A DNA stretch of 50,705 bases from JBLIRR01 sp049472395 (GTDB lineage Bacteria; SZUA-182; DTGQ01; JBLIRR01). Both the position numbers and the translations under genes were made by a program. This document shows positions 33,341-43,444 of the stretch, in pieces. Numbering within the stretch: position 1 is the stretch's first letter; the number at the start of each line of letters is the position of its first letter. The notes under the pieces are model-generated. The model had not been told where the DNA came from, did no database searches, and saw nothing but the letters and a program-made list of their open reading frames with translations. Location of the stretch: assembly GCA_049472395.1 (NCBI GenBank), contig JBLIRR010000045.1, positions 1-50,705 on the forward strand. The letters run 5' to 3'.

Positions 33341-33344
33341 TAAA

Positions 33345-34133
33345 ATGAAAATTATTTGTTGTATAAAGCAGGTTCCTGAAACAGGGAATATCAAAATCAA
33401 TGCGGAAACGAATAATCTAATTCGCACTGGCGTGGAGAGTATTTTAAATCCTTTTGATGCATACGCTATTGAAGAGGCATTACGGATCAAAGAAAGGGGG
33501 ATTGAGGCTGAAATTACCGTCATCACTATGGGGCCGCCACAGGCAGAGCAAATTCTGCGTGAAGCCATATCTCTCGGAGTTGACAGGGTAGTGCTTCTTT
33601 CCGACAGTAAATTTGCAGGTGCCGACACACTTGCCACGTCATATACTCTTGCACATGCAATAAAAAAACTTGGGGCTTTTGATCTCATTATCTGCGGCAA
33701 ACAAGCTATAGATGGTGACACCGCCCAGGTTGGCCCTGAGCTTGCTGAAATATTAGATATTCCCTTAATCAACTATGTCAGGAAGATAGAAGAGATAAGA
33801 AGTGATTTGATTGTATGCGAACGTCTTCTTGAGAGCGGCTATGAAGTGATGGAATCCTCCCTCCCTGCTTTGATGACTGTCGTAAAAGAGATCAATGTGC
33901 CGCGGCTGCCCTCCTTAAGGGGAAAAATGAAAGCGAGAAAAGCAGAAATAGACTCCTGGAAAGCCGAGGATTTGAGTGATGATGCATCGCTCTATGGGTC
34001 CGCAGGTTCTCCGACTCGTGTTGTGAAAATCTTTACCCCTGAGCAGAGAACCGAAGGTATGATACTCAAAGGGGATTGTGCCGACATGGCCACACAGCTT
34101 GCTGCGGCTTTAAAAGAAGCGCTCAAAATATAA
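33345..34133 (+). CDS. etfB: Electron transfer flavoprotein, beta subunit
   Basis: 262 residues, full length. Starts MKIICCIKQVPETGNIKI; contains the nucleotide-binding loop ICGKQAIDGDTAQVGPELAE and SLPALMTVVKEINVPRLPSL. EtfB needs EtfA, whose gene normally follows directly. Here the next gene is on the opposite strand and even overlaps the etfB 3' end by 24 bases, so etfA has been displaced or lost at this locus. Weak ribosome-binding site; likely coupled to the dehydrogenase. Confidence 0.96.
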   Translation: MKIICCIKQVPETGNIKINAETNNLIRTGVESILNPFDAYAIEEALRIKERGIEAEITVITMGPPQAEQILREAISLGVDRVVLLSDSKFAGADTLATSYTLAHAIKKLGAFDLIICGKQAIDGDTAQVGPELAEILDIPLINYVRKIEEIRSDLIVCERLLESGYEVMESSLPALMTVVKEINVPRLPSLRGKMKARKAEIDSWKAEDLSDDASLYGSAGSPTRVVKIFTPEQRTEGMILKGDCADMATQLAAALKEALKI

Positions 34134-35090
34134 GGATTGTATAAAACAACTCTTATCCAGTGATGGAGGAGGAGGGGCCAGAGGAGAAGGGCTTAGGCTC
34201 TCCGGTCTTTCAATCTCGAAATCGTTCTCTATACAAGCACTCTCATTATTGAGGAATATCTCTGCAGATGTACCTTCTCCTCTTACCCAGGCGATAGTAT
34301 TCCCGCTCAGAGAAGGTGATTTGTCTTCAATCTCATTATCCGTTATCTGCTGATAGGTGTAACGCTCCCTATTATACAAGAATATCTCCCTATCGTCACC
34401 AACCTTTCGAGTAAAGACCATCAGCGCGCCATCGATTTGAGAATTATTCTCCAGAATGAAGCCCTCAGGGGCGGAAGCACTCTCACCAGACGTAAGATCA
34501 TACATAACTATTACAGCACCTTGATCATTCCGTTGGACCCATATGACCTTGTTATCATGGATACGAGGAGCACTGTCATCAAGGCTGTTACGCGTTAATT
34601 GTGTGGTCACTCCCGTTGCGATATCATATAAATAGATTTCACCAGGCTCTACAGAATCCGTGACTTCATATGAGGTCCATACGATCTTGCCCCGCGCAAT
34701 AGAAGGAGGAACGTCAACATGATTATCGTGTGTGATCCGGACAGTAGTCTTATTACTTATATCATAGAGAAAAATTTCCCCGCCAGACCCATTACATCCC
34801 AGCCAAACAACATAATTCCCGTCAGTTTGAGGAGAAACATCATCATACTCATTATCCGTAATCCTTGATAGGCCACGAGTTGTTATGTTATAGAGAAAAA
34901 TCTCCCAATCACCACTGACATTACCCTGCCACACCACATAATCGCCCTTTATATGAGGGAAATTATCCTCAAAGGAATTCTTCACAACCTGTCCCGAATA
35001 GGCTACTGCCCTGAAAGCAAGGAGAGCCGCTGCAATGAGTACAAATATCACACACTCTCGTTTTAATAGTATATTCTTATTATCTCTCAT
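34110..35090 (-). CDS. Secreted TolB-like six-repeat beta-propeller protein
   Basis: 326 residues with an N-terminal signal (CVIFVLIAAALLAFRAVAYS). Six repeats of about 45 residues follow the pattern D-x-x-P-x-x-x-G-x-x-V-V-W then E-I-F-L-Y-D/N-I (for example GDYVVWQGNVSGDWEIFLYN, GNYVVWLGCNGSGGEIFLYD). The C-terminus is a proline-rich tail (SPSPLAPPPPSLDK) whose last residues are antisense to the end of etfB, so the original end may have been lost. Second gene of an operon with the beta-helix protein. Function unknown; extracellular or periplasmic binding is likely. Confidence 0.72.
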   Translation of the reverse strand: MRDNKNILLKRECVIFVLIAAALLAFRAVAYSGQVVKNSFEDNFPHIKGDYVVWQGNVSGDWEIFLYNITTRGLSRITDNEYDDVSPQTDGNYVVWLGCNGSGGEIFLYDISNKTTVRITHDNHVDVPPSIARGKIVWTSYEVTDSVEPGEIYLYDIATGVTTQLTRNSLDDSAPRIHDNKVIWVQRNDQGAVIVMYDLTSGESASAPEGFILENNSQIDGALMVFTRKVGDDREIFLYNRERYTYQQITDNEIEDKSPSLSGNTIAWVRGEGTSAEIFLNNESACIENDFEIERPESLSPSPLAPPPPSLDKSCFIQSLYFERFF

Positions 35091-35106
35091 ATACCTTCTC
35101 TATTTC

Positions 35107-37953
35107 TTAAGGATACCAATCGATGGCTTTCGAACCTCCCCAGGCGCCCATCTCACCCCCGACGTAGCCTCCATCTTTAGCAGGCGAATTACTCTGCAAT
35201 TGATAATTATTTGTATCCTGAAACATAGGATCAGCCAGTATATCATCAGGATCATAGAGTATTATGTCACCATTCTGAATTTCTGCCCCACATCCCCCAT
35301 ATTGCATCTGAATACAGCTCAGAGGTTCTTGATACGGGGGGCCGCTAAGATCATCTGGCCATCCACAGTCAGGGTTGGCCTCAGATCCATTGTTTGAATA
35401 TAACAGATTATAGTTTCTCTCCTCCCCTACATTATTAAAACAAGCCCTTAAACCTGCTCTCCGGTTATAGGCACAAATATTATTTATAATGTCAAGGGGT
35501 CCGGGAGGATTACCTCCAGGGGGCTCATTTACTTCACCAGCCAGATCATCATATATAATACCACCGCCATAGACATCATTCGGGTCTCCGTTATAGACAA
35601 CAGTATTATTCTTTATAAGTGAGATAATATCAATGAAGTTAGGGTCCCCTCCAAATCGAATGCCTCCCCTGTGGTTTCCATATACAAGATTATTTTCAAT
35701 AGTGCCTGATGCATGTCTCACATCAATGCCGCCCCCGTAATTATCCTTCCCATTATTATGGACCCTGTTTTGTTGAATGGTAAGGATAGCTGAGCCTCTC
35801 TCCCCAAAGAAGCCGCCGCCATCTATCGAATCTGTTCCTGTGTGCATGCCCCCGCGAAGATTATCATAAATATCATTCCTGCTCACCAGAAGCGTACATG
35901 AGTTCTGGATACCTATGCCACATTTATCGTTCCTATAGATCTTATTTATATCGATAATATCAACTGAGCCTGTAAGAGAGTCGCGCACATATATGCCCGC
36001 CTCATTATTTTCATAGATCTCATTTCCCCTGATGGTCACTATTCGGGAACTGGGATTATATGGGCTCGTATCAAACCCTATTCCCGCAAAATTCTCATAA
36101 ATAAGATTATCTGTCCCAATCGTGACATACGATGCTCCTTCTATATGTATCCCTGCCTTTGTAGTTATATCATGACCAAAGATACTATTATTCTTAATGA
36201 GCGAATCGACTGTTGATGAACCGGCGTCAATCACATGTATTCCTCCTCCCCCATTACTATAAATGGTGTTATTATCAATTATAGGGGCGGTAATAGCGGT
36301 GCTTCCATTTATTTGTATCCCAGGACCACTATTGCCATGAATAATGCACCGTGTAACGACAGTTGTATTTGTAATACCGGCACTCCCTGTCCCATGTACA
36401 TAAATTCCCGGGTAGTTTCCACTTCCTGAAATATCAAAACCATCAAGCCTGCATCCATGTGTAAATTCATTGTCAAATTTTACGGCAGCAGTAGTCCCAT
36501 TTCCCACAATAGCAGGGGCATTGCCCGGGTTATTCACGACATCCACGCCATCGTGCATGGTAATATTTTCTGAATAAGTTCCCCCGGCTACAATCACATT
36601 TTCTCCGGCCACAGCAGCATTGATCGCATCCTGAATATAATGCGCCGCAGTTTCCCACGAGGTATAAGGATAGGCATCGCCTCCTGAGCTTGATACATAA
36701 TGCATGACCGGGGCTAACTCCATTGAAAAAACAACCAAAAACCTATCTTCTGCTTGCGGCGGAGGGTTTACATCGTTCGTTTCCCGCGCATCCCAGTCAA
36801 TCGTGTAAGAAGAAGCACCCATGAAGCTTTCTATTGTATGGCGTGTGATAAGAAACTCATCTGTTCCATCAAAACAGAGGGTTTGGTGAGCATCACTTCC
36901 TCCCGGATTCGTTATACCATCGATTTGAATTCTGCTGCCGACCTCTTTTCCCGCATCACCCCCATCGATACTTGCGACACCTAAAATTAAGGCATTGCCC
37001 GTTGCATCCGGTTGATAGGTGAGTGTTCCCATCTCATACCAGGTGTTCTGGTTTGTTAAAGAGATTTCAGCTTCATTCCATACAAATTTATGGGTATTGA
37101 AGGCATTCAATCGTAAGGCAAAAATCCTTGATGATATATGGCCCCCGGTCGACGAGCCAGAATCAACGCTACACTGAATCTCGAATTTATGCGGTTCATT
37201 TGAGAGAGTATAGGCTCGTGCCACGCCAAAAAGAGTCGTATCATCTGTATCCTCACCTTCTTGGGAGATTATTGGCTCGGTGTCAGCCTCATCATCCCGG
37301 CTTATTCTCATCTGCATATTGTAATTAAGGGCATTTACATTAAAACATCCATTCCCGATGATAAGCCAATTATCATCGGCATTTAAAGGAGTAAAGGAAA
37401 TAGTTGCGCCAATGGCGTCAGTCCAGGTTGTTGTGAGGTCTCGTGAGGTAGCATCTTCGTTAAAAACCCAGTCAACATTTTCATATACACCATCGGAAAG
37501 ATTCATCCAGGAAATAACTATACTGTCGGCTGTTGCCGTATATGATGAATTAAAAGTTCGCAGCTGAAAGATAATATCTTGGTCAGCGACCGCGGTCCAG
37601 ACGGTCATATAAAAATATTCATGAAGATCGGTTGTCCCGAAGCCCGCAGGTTCCTGAGTGCTTTCTGCCCCTATAAAGACTATTGAACCATGGAGTAAAC
37701 GGACCCCAAACCTACTATTATTATTACTGCCGCCATAGCTAGCAGTACACATAATGAAATACTTATCCCCTGGTGTAAAATTGCTATTTGAGACAGTGAT
37801 CTTTGTGGTCCAGTCAGTATTCCCCGTATGTGTCTGAAGAGTCGTGGTGACCAGCGAGCCATGTTCAATAGCTGCCGCCTTTGCGTGCTTTACTATCCCA
37901 CATATCACACTGGTATATACTATAATTACGCAAATTATTAGTTTTGATTTCAT
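35107..37953 (-). CDS. Secreted right-handed parallel beta-helix protein
   Basis: 948 residues. Signal peptide (KLIICVIIVYTSVICGIV, cleavage near AKA-AA). Residues about 30-440 are beta-sandwich-like with many Asn/Thr; about 445-900 are parallel beta-helix repeats with the typical NNTIYSNGGGGIHV, GNEIYENNEAGIYV and ENNLVYGNHRGGIRF pattern. No membrane anchor or sorting signal at the C-terminus (ends KAIDWYP). Such proteins are surface or secreted glycan-binding/degrading factors or adhesins; no catalytic residues can be assigned. Co-transcribed with the propeller gene 16 bases downstream. Confidence 0.8.
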   Translation of the reverse strand: MKSKLIICVIIVYTSVICGIVKHAKAAAIEHGSLVTTTLQTHTGNTDWTTKITVSNSNFTPGDKYFIMCTASYGGSNNNSRFGVRLLHGSIVFIGAESTQEPAGFGTTDLHEYFYMTVWTAVADQDIIFQLRTFNSSYTATADSIVISWMNLSDGVYENVDWVFNEDATSRDLTTTWTDAIGATISFTPLNADDNWLIIGNGCFNVNALNYNMQMRISRDDEADTEPIISQEGEDTDDTTLFGVARAYTLSNEPHKFEIQCSVDSGSSTGGHISSRIFALRLNAFNTHKFVWNEAEISLTNQNTWYEMGTLTYQPDATGNALILGVASIDGGDAGKEVGSRIQIDGITNPGGSDAHQTLCFDGTDEFLITRHTIESFMGASSYTIDWDARETNDVNPPPQAEDRFLVVFSMELAPVMHYVSSSGGDAYPYTSWETAAHYIQDAINAAVAGENVIVAGGTYSENITMHDGVDVVNNPGNAPAIVGNGTTAAVKFDNEFTHGCRLDGFDISGSGNYPGIYVHGTGSAGITNTTVVTRCIIHGNSGPGIQINGSTAITAPIIDNNTIYSNGGGGIHVIDAGSSTVDSLIKNNSIFGHDITTKAGIHIEGASYVTIGTDNLIYENFAGIGFDTSPYNPSSRIVTIRGNEIYENNEAGIYVRDSLTGSVDIIDINKIYRNDKCGIGIQNSCTLLVSRNDIYDNLRGGMHTGTDSIDGGGFFGERGSAILTIQQNRVHNNGKDNYGGGIDVRHASGTIENNLVYGNHRGGIRFGGDPNFIDIISLIKNNTVVYNGDPNDVYGGGIIYDDLAGEVNEPPGGNPPGPLDIINNICAYNRRAGLRACFNNVGEERNYNLLYSNNGSEANPDCGWPDDLSGPPYQEPLSCIQMQYGGCGAEIQNGDIILYDPDDILADPMFQDTNNYQLQSNSPAKDGGYVGGEMGAWGGSKAIDWYP

Positions 37954-38326
37954 AGGAAAATTGGATTCATCTCATCATTACATGTTTCAATCAGAAAAAT
38001 AAGCAAGTATTATGCCACTTTTGCAGTAATTGTAATTTTAACAATCGTGTCCCCACTCTCCAGATATAATAATTTTACTGGGCAAAGAGAATTTTTGCAA
38101 TTTCACGCAGTATGCTTAGAAGTTAAAAAACCAAGTGTTGAGTGAAAAAAATAGCAAGAATTCCAGATCAAAAAACAATTGACTATAATGAGAATTAGTG
38201 AAATATGGGAGAAGAATATTGCACAGGTATGAGGAACATTTTTCTTGACATTGAAAAATAAGTCAGCTATTATTAAATCAATTTTATATAAAATGTGAGT
38301 ATTAATATGGCATGGGGCTTTATTAT
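37954..38326. other. Intergenic region before tRNA-Ala
   Basis: 373 bases, AT-rich. It holds the upstream region of the beta-helix gene (- strand) and, at 38245-38273, the tRNA-Ala promoter. I see no coding region or repeat in the rest. Confidence 0.5.
38245..38273 (+). promoter_or_regulatory. Consensus sigma-70 promoter for tRNA-Ala
   Basis: TTGACA (38245-38250), 17-base spacer, TATTAT (38268-38273), about 54 bases before the mature tRNA 5' end. Confidence 0.7.
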
Positions 38327-38399
<73 letters not shown>

Positions 38400-38516
38400 T
38401 ACCTTAAAGATCCATGGATCAGGAATGAGTGCCCTTATAATTTTTAGTTCCCTACGATTACATTATTGTGTGCGATAAATATAATGATAAAATGTGATAA
38501 GGAATAGGGGATTCCA

Positions 38517-39950
38517 ATGATAAAAAGAACACTGATTATTCTGCTTGTGAGTATAAGCATACTCATAGGTGAATTTCTCGCATATTCTAAAGTTCAGCGC
38601 ATGCAAACAACAAAGGATGACCGGCACGCACTCTATATAACCGCCTACAATCATAATCTCGCGCTTATTAATGATATACGAGAGATTCCCCTTCCTTCGG
38701 GGACCATAAAAGTAAATTTCAACGATATCGCAAAAAAAATCGACCCCTCTTCAATTCTTTTATCGTTCCCTTCTGATCATGGCGCAATTATGCTCCTAGA
38801 ACAAGACTTTGATACTGATATTATTACTACACACAGATTACTGAAAGAATATATAGGCAAAAATATCAAATTAGCAGAAAAAAATGAATCCACAGGCGAA
38901 GAGACAATCGTTACTGCAACGCTTCTTAACATTGATCCAAAACCTATTTTTCTCATAAATAATGAAATTCACATCGATCATCCGGGCCGTATCATTCTTC
39001 CGGATATTCCCAAAGAACTGAATGTGGACCCAACGTTAGCCTTTTTACTCGATTGTCACTCAGAGGGGCCTTATCCTCTCGAAGTTTCGTATCTTACAGA
39101 GGGATTACAGTGGGATGCATATTATACATTTGATTTAAATAAGGATGAAACACGCGGAGATTTAGTAGGATGGGTCAATATCATAAATGAGAGTGGATAC
39201 TCTTATGACAATGCTCATCTTACGCTGATAGCCGGGGACATACATCGTGCAAAAACATCTAAAATAAGCATGAGAAAAAAAAGACAGAGAGCCGTCATCG
39301 AGGCGGATAGAGGAGAATTTAAAGAAGAGGAATTTTTTGACTACCATATGTACGGGTTACCGCGCACTATCACCCTCAAGAATAACCAGAGTAAACAAAT
39401 TAAATTATTAAGCGGAAGTCGAATCCCCGTAAAGAAGGAATTCCGCTCTTATGGCACGCAGTATTATGTGGGTAATTATCGTAACAAAAATGAACCTCAA
39501 GCTGAATATGCGAGTGTTTGTCTTGAATTTGAGAATAAGGCTGCCAATAATTTAGGGATACCCCTGCCCGGGGGAACAGTCAGAATTTATAAAAAGAATA
39601 CTGAAGGTGGTATCCAATTACTCGGGGAGGATGAAATCAATCATACCCCTCCTAATAAAAATGTCGAGATAGAAATAGGAAAAGCTTTTGATATAACGAT
39701 CACGAGAGTCCAGACTGATTGGCAAAAAATAGCGCAAAATCAATTTGAAATTGCATGGACACTCGATATCGCAAATCAGAAAACAGAGGCTGTGGTGATA
39801 AAAATTGTTGAACCCGCGGCGGGTGAGTGGCAAATAGTGCACTCTAGCCATGATTGGACAAAGAAAAGTGCTCATCAAATCGAATTTACTATTATTATAC
39901 CCCCGAGGATGGCGGAAAAAATATCGTACAGAATGAGTGTTCGACAATAA
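38517..39950 (+). CDS. Secreted DUF4139-domain protein
   Basis: 477 residues. N-terminal signal/anchor (TLIILLVSISILIGEFLA). The body is beta-rich and matches DUF4139 proteins: ITAYNHNLALINDIREIPLPSG at the start, YPLEVSYLTEGLQWDAYYTF in the middle (nearly invariant in the family), and a C-terminal GIPLPGGTVRIYKKNTEG. Exported, function unknown. AGGGGA precedes the ATG. Stands before dapB with 47 bases between and no obvious functional link. Confidence 0.82.
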   Translation: MIKRTLIILLVSISILIGEFLAYSKVQRMQTTKDDRHALYITAYNHNLALINDIREIPLPSGTIKVNFNDIAKKIDPSSILLSFPSDHGAIMLLEQDFDTDIITTHRLLKEYIGKNIKLAEKNESTGEETIVTATLLNIDPKPIFLINNEIHIDHPGRIILPDIPKELNVDPTLAFLLDCHSEGPYPLEVSYLTEGLQWDAYYTFDLNKDETRGDLVGWVNIINESGYSYDNAHLTLIAGDIHRAKTSKISMRKKRQRAVIEADRGEFKEEEFFDYHMYGLPRTITLKNNQSKQIKLLSGSRIPVKKEFRSYGTQYYVGNYRNKNEPQAEYASVCLEFENKAANNLGIPLPGGTVRIYKKNTEGGIQLLGEDEINHTPPNKNVEIEIGKAFDITITRVQTDWQKIAQNQFEIAWTLDIANQKTEAVVIKIVEPAAGEWQIVHSSHDWTKKSAHQIEFTIIIPPRMAEKISYRMSVRQ

Positions 39951-39997
39951 GCCTCAGGGAGATTCATATACTATTTAATTAATAAAAGAGGACTGAT

Positions 39998-40798
39998 ATG
40001 ATAAAGGTTATAGTATGTGGTGCGAAAGGCAGGATGGGAATCAAGATTTTAGAAGCCATTGCATCCACGGAAGGAATGCAGGTTGCTGCCGCAATAGAAA
40101 AGGCTGATCATCCCAACGCAGGAGCTGCAGTCGTGAGTACACCTGAAGGCATTCTGCTCAGTGTTGATCTTTCGGAAGAGATTGAAAAGGGCGATGTGAT
40201 AATAGATTTTACTTCAGCACAGGCCAGCATTTCGCATCTTGATATTGCCCTCACACATAAACGTCCTATGGTCATCGGAACAACAGGTTTTAGTGAGTAT
40301 CAGGTGCAGAAAATCAGGCAGGCAAGTGAGTATATCCCCATAGTCCTTGCCCCAAACATGAGCATAGGAATAAACACTCTATTCGGTATATTAGAGGAAA
40401 TAGGACGAATACTGCCTCATGAGTATGACATTGAAATTGTTGAGACGCATCATCGCTTTAAAAAGGACTCACCGAGCGGTACTGCTCTTAAAATAGGTCA
40501 AATTCTCGCGCATGCCCGTGGCATCCCCCTCGACAAGGTTGTTGTCTATGGAAGAAAAGGCACGGATATACATATGCGCCCAAAGGATGAGATAGGAATT
40601 CATGCGATACGATGTGGTGATGTAGTAGGTGAACATACCATAATATTTGGCAGTATAGGTGAGCGTATAGAATTAACTCATAAGGCCCATGGGAGAGACA
40701 CGTTTGCCTATGGCGCTGTAAAGGCAGCTCAATTTGTCGTGAACGCGCCACATGGCATCTATGATATGCAAGATGTACTTGGATTCAGGAAAGGATAG
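39998..40798 (+). CDS. dapB: 4-hydroxy-tetrahydrodipicolinate reductase
   Basis: 266 residues, lysine/diaminopimelate pathway. N-terminal nucleotide-binding VCGAKGRMGIKILEAI, VIGTTGFSE, PNMSIGINTLFGI, the catalytic EIVETHHRFKKDSPSGTALK (His-His and Lys) and the C-terminal HKAHGRDTFAYGAVKAAQFV. AGAGGA before the ATG. The MetE-like gene follows 6 bases after the stop. Confidence 0.97.
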   Translation: MIKVIVCGAKGRMGIKILEAIASTEGMQVAAAIEKADHPNAGAAVVSTPEGILLSVDLSEEIEKGDVIIDFTSAQASISHLDIALTHKRPMVIGTTGFSEYQVQKIRQASEYIPIVLAPNMSIGINTLFGILEEIGRILPHEYDIEIVETHHRFKKDSPSGTALKIGQILAHARGIPLDKVVVYGRKGTDIHMRPKDEIGIHAIRCGDVVGEHTIIFGSIGERIELTHKAHGRDTFAYGAVKAAQFVVNAPHGIYDMQDVLGFRKG

Positions 40799-40804
40799 GG
40801 ACTC

Positions 40805-41848
40805 ATGGAATTTTTTGCAAATGCCCTGGCTACAGGCATTGGGAGCTTACCTCATACGGAGAGCAGGGAGGCATGCGAATTAGTTTTCGATATGTTCCCC
40901 GCCCTGCCCTATTGGCCCCAACTGGCAAAACGATCCTATCTTGAGAATATGTATATACAGTATTGTGAAAATATGGCTGGTGAGCAACTCAAGGATGAAG
41001 GAGTTTATATCCAATCAGATGCTCCTGATTTTATGGCAGAGCTTGAACAATTTTATGAATCATTTATATCAGAGGATCTCGAGCCATTTGCCATATCAAA
41101 AGAGAGGGCTGAAGGATTTCACACCTTTCTTACATATGAAAAGAATATTGCTAAGGCAAAGGCGATAAAAGGGCAAATTACCGGACCCATCAGTTTTGGA
41201 CTTCAGGTCACGGATACGAATAAAAGGTCAATTCTCTATGATGAGAATTTAAAAGACGTTCTCATCAAACAGCTTATGCGTAAAGCTCAATGGCAAATTG
41301 ACAAAATGTCTCAGATTCATCCGTGTCCCATACTATTTATGGACGAACCATATCTGTCATCATTTGGCTCGGCATATATTAATATTAGCCGGGAAGAGGT
41401 TATCTCTTCATTTGAACAGATATTATCCGAACTCAACGCCATAACAGGCATTCATTGTTGCGGCCGGACCGATTGGTCATTACTTCTTGATACATCAGTA
41501 AATATTCTATCCTTTGACGCCTATAACTTTATGGATTCATTATTCTTATATAAAGACTCTCTGATACATTTCTTGAATCGCGGAGGAATTATTGCATGGG
41601 GAATCGTGCCGACGAATGTAGCGGACTTTAATGAAGAGGATAGTGATTCCTTGCTTGAGCGTCTCACGAGCGCTTTTAAAAAATTAACAAATTTCGGATT
41701 TGATATGCCTTATATTGTGGCTCATTCATTGATTACGCCCTCATGCGGATTAGGCACCCTCTCTGTAAAGGCTGCACACTCAATGCTCAAGCTTACCTCC
41801 CAGCTATCCTCACACCTTCGCAGAAGACACGGGCTCACTGAAATATAG
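40805..41848 (+). CDS. Methionine synthase-like (MetE C-terminal/UroD superfamily) protein
   Basis: 347 residues with the start FANALATGIGSLPHTESREA, found in a family of short MetE-like proteins from anaerobes. The barrel retains GQITGPISFGLQV, LFMDEPYLSSFGSAY and zinc-ligand candidates in GIHCCGRTDW (His-Cys-Cys) and in SLITPSCGLGTLS. It lacks the N-terminal half of cobalamin-independent MetE. It probably transfers a methyl group to or from a thiol, perhaps to homocysteine with a corrinoid donor, but this is inferred. Possible operon with dapB. Confidence 0.8.
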   Translation: MEFFANALATGIGSLPHTESREACELVFDMFPALPYWPQLAKRSYLENMYIQYCENMAGEQLKDEGVYIQSDAPDFMAELEQFYESFISEDLEPFAISKERAEGFHTFLTYEKNIAKAKAIKGQITGPISFGLQVTDTNKRSILYDENLKDVLIKQLMRKAQWQIDKMSQIHPCPILFMDEPYLSSFGSAYINISREEVISSFEQILSELNAITGIHCCGRTDWSLLLDTSVNILSFDAYNFMDSLFLYKDSLIHFLNRGGIIAWGIVPTNVADFNEEDSDSLLERLTSAFKKLTNFGFDMPYIVAHSLITPSCGLGTLSVKAAHSMLKLTSQLSSHLRRRHGLTEI

Positions 41849-41880
41849 GCGTTTGCGGTCTAAAATCAGCCACGCGCGGT

Positions 41881-42882
41881 TTATTCAAAGCATATTTTAA
41901 AAATAAAAGAGTGCAGAACCATTGCTTGAGGGATGCGTCCCTCCTTGAGCCGGATATCGGTCTCAAGAAGAAGAGGAAAGAGGAGACGCATCTTTTTTTC
42001 TGAGAAAAGTTTCGCCTGAGTGATATATTCCTGTAAAAAGAACGTGCTCACACCCACTTTCTGTGCGATCACCCTGGATGGCATACCCTCTGATAAAAAA
42101 GATTTAGTCTTATACAAGCGGTTGAAATACCAAAAAATTGTACTTACTATGACTAATGGATGTTCACCATACTCTAATAACTGCTGAATGATCCTGAGGC
42201 TTCCTGCAGCGTCCTTTCGCCCAATACAATTTACCAATTCGAATATAGTGTATACACGTGTAAGGCCCAGTATCTTTTTTACATCATTGACATCTATCTC
42301 TTTCTTATCATCAAGATATAAACAAAGCTTCTGAAGCTCTCCATGTAACTGAAAAAGATCTGTGCCCGTAATGTCCATTAAAAGCTGTGCTACGGGAAGG
42401 CTGATTTTATAGCCGAAGGATACAGCTCTTTTCATGATCCATGCGGGAATGTGTCTCTCAAATAAAGGATAAAATTGTACCATAACGGCTTCTTTTGCCA
42501 TAAGACGGTAAAAGCTCGTATGAGAAGCTAATTTCTCTCCTGCTGTCATAATAATATAGGTGTCAGTCATCGGATGATGTAAATATTTCTCAATTCTTTT
42601 ATTATTTCCAATATCACTTGCTTTTATCCCCTTATAGACAATCAAGCGTGTGCCGGGAATAAATGAATACGTGGACGCCATCTCTATTAATTGGTCAGGA
42701 GAGACCTCATCTGAAAATATAAGATGATACTGGCCTTCATCATACTCTTTGCCAAGAAGCCTTGTTTTTATTCGCTCACACGCCTCTTTAATGAGAAAGG
42801 CATTTTCCCCATGAAACAGATAAAAAGGTGAGAGATTTCCCCTCTCGATATGTGTCCACAATTCATCAGGTTTATAGAGCAT
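41881..42882 (-). CDS. holA: DNA polymerase III subunit delta
   Basis: About 333 residues from the ATG at 42882, which overlaps the lptE stop by 11 bases; an upstream TTG at 42900 is also possible. Clamp-loader delta subunit: SPFYLFHGENAFLIKEACERI at the N-terminus, TYSFIPGTRLIVYKGI, TDTYIIMTAGEKL, TGTDLFQLHGELQKLCLYLDD and the C-terminal helical domain. Order leuS-lptE-holA is common in Gram-negatives. Confidence 0.88.
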   Translation of the reverse strand: MLYKPDELWTHIERGNLSPFYLFHGENAFLIKEACERIKTRLLGKEYDEGQYHLIFSDEVSPDQLIEMASTYSFIPGTRLIVYKGIKASDIGNNKRIEKYLHHPMTDTYIIMTAGEKLASHTSFYRLMAKEAVMVQFYPLFERHIPAWIMKRAVSFGYKISLPVAQLLMDITGTDLFQLHGELQKLCLYLDDKKEIDVNDVKKILGLTRVYTIFELVNCIGRKDAAGSLRIIQQLLEYGEHPLVIVSTIFWYFNRLYKTKSFLSEGMPSRVIAQKVGVSTFFLQEYITQAKLFSEKKMRLLFPLLLETDIRLKEGRIPQAMVLHSFIFKICFE

Positions 42883-43444
42883 CGTGTGATTCCATAACAA
42901 ACATTCTATCCATCACTGATTGCACTGCCCTCCCTATGGCGCCGGATAATGCCTTATATTCTTCATACTTGCTTCCCGTAATGTCAACGTTGTGAAGAGT
43001 GCCTTGATAAAGTATTTTATAGGGCTCCCGTATGGTGACTTCTTTAATCTCTATTGGGGTATCATCTCCCTTTTTATTAAAACAAAAATTCACGGTCATA
43101 CTAAGCTGATACTCTAATGGATATTGATTCGCATCTATATAAATATGAGGTATTTGTGATTGATACTGTAATATTTCACCACTTATCGTATACTCAGCCT
43201 CACCGGGCTTCTTAATCTTTACCCCAGGCCAGGTGCTGAGTTCATCCATCACTGCATCGGTTACTATCAACTCAAGCCCTGGTATAGTGGTATGATTCAT
43301 AAAAGGAACAACCCCTATGGAAAAAATCTGCCCGGATGTTTGAGGAATACTGGGCTTTCCTATAATCCGATAACCGCATGAGAATATCCCCATACACATG
43401 ACAGAATACCATATAAAAAAAAATAGCGTGTTATTTTTTAACAA
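42872..43444 (-). CDS. lptE: LptE-like LPS-assembly lipoprotein
   Basis: 190 residues. Lipoprotein signal with Cys 23 (MGIFSCGYRI). Next come SIGVVPFMNHTTIPGLELIV and the beta-strands of LptE. Position between leuS and holA supports the assignment, since sequence conservation in this family is low. Implies an outer membrane with lipopolysaccharide transport. Overlaps leuS by 14 bases. Confidence 0.82.
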   Translation of the reverse strand: MLKNNTLFFFIWYSVMCMGIFSCGYRIIGKPSIPQTSGQIFSIGVVPFMNHTTIPGLELIVTDAVMDELSTWPGVKIKKPGEAEYTISGEILQYQSQIPHIYIDANQYPLEYQLSMTVNFCFNKKGDDTPIEIKEVTIREPYKILYQGTLHNVDITGSKYEEYKALSGAIGRAVQSVMDRMFVMESHDAL

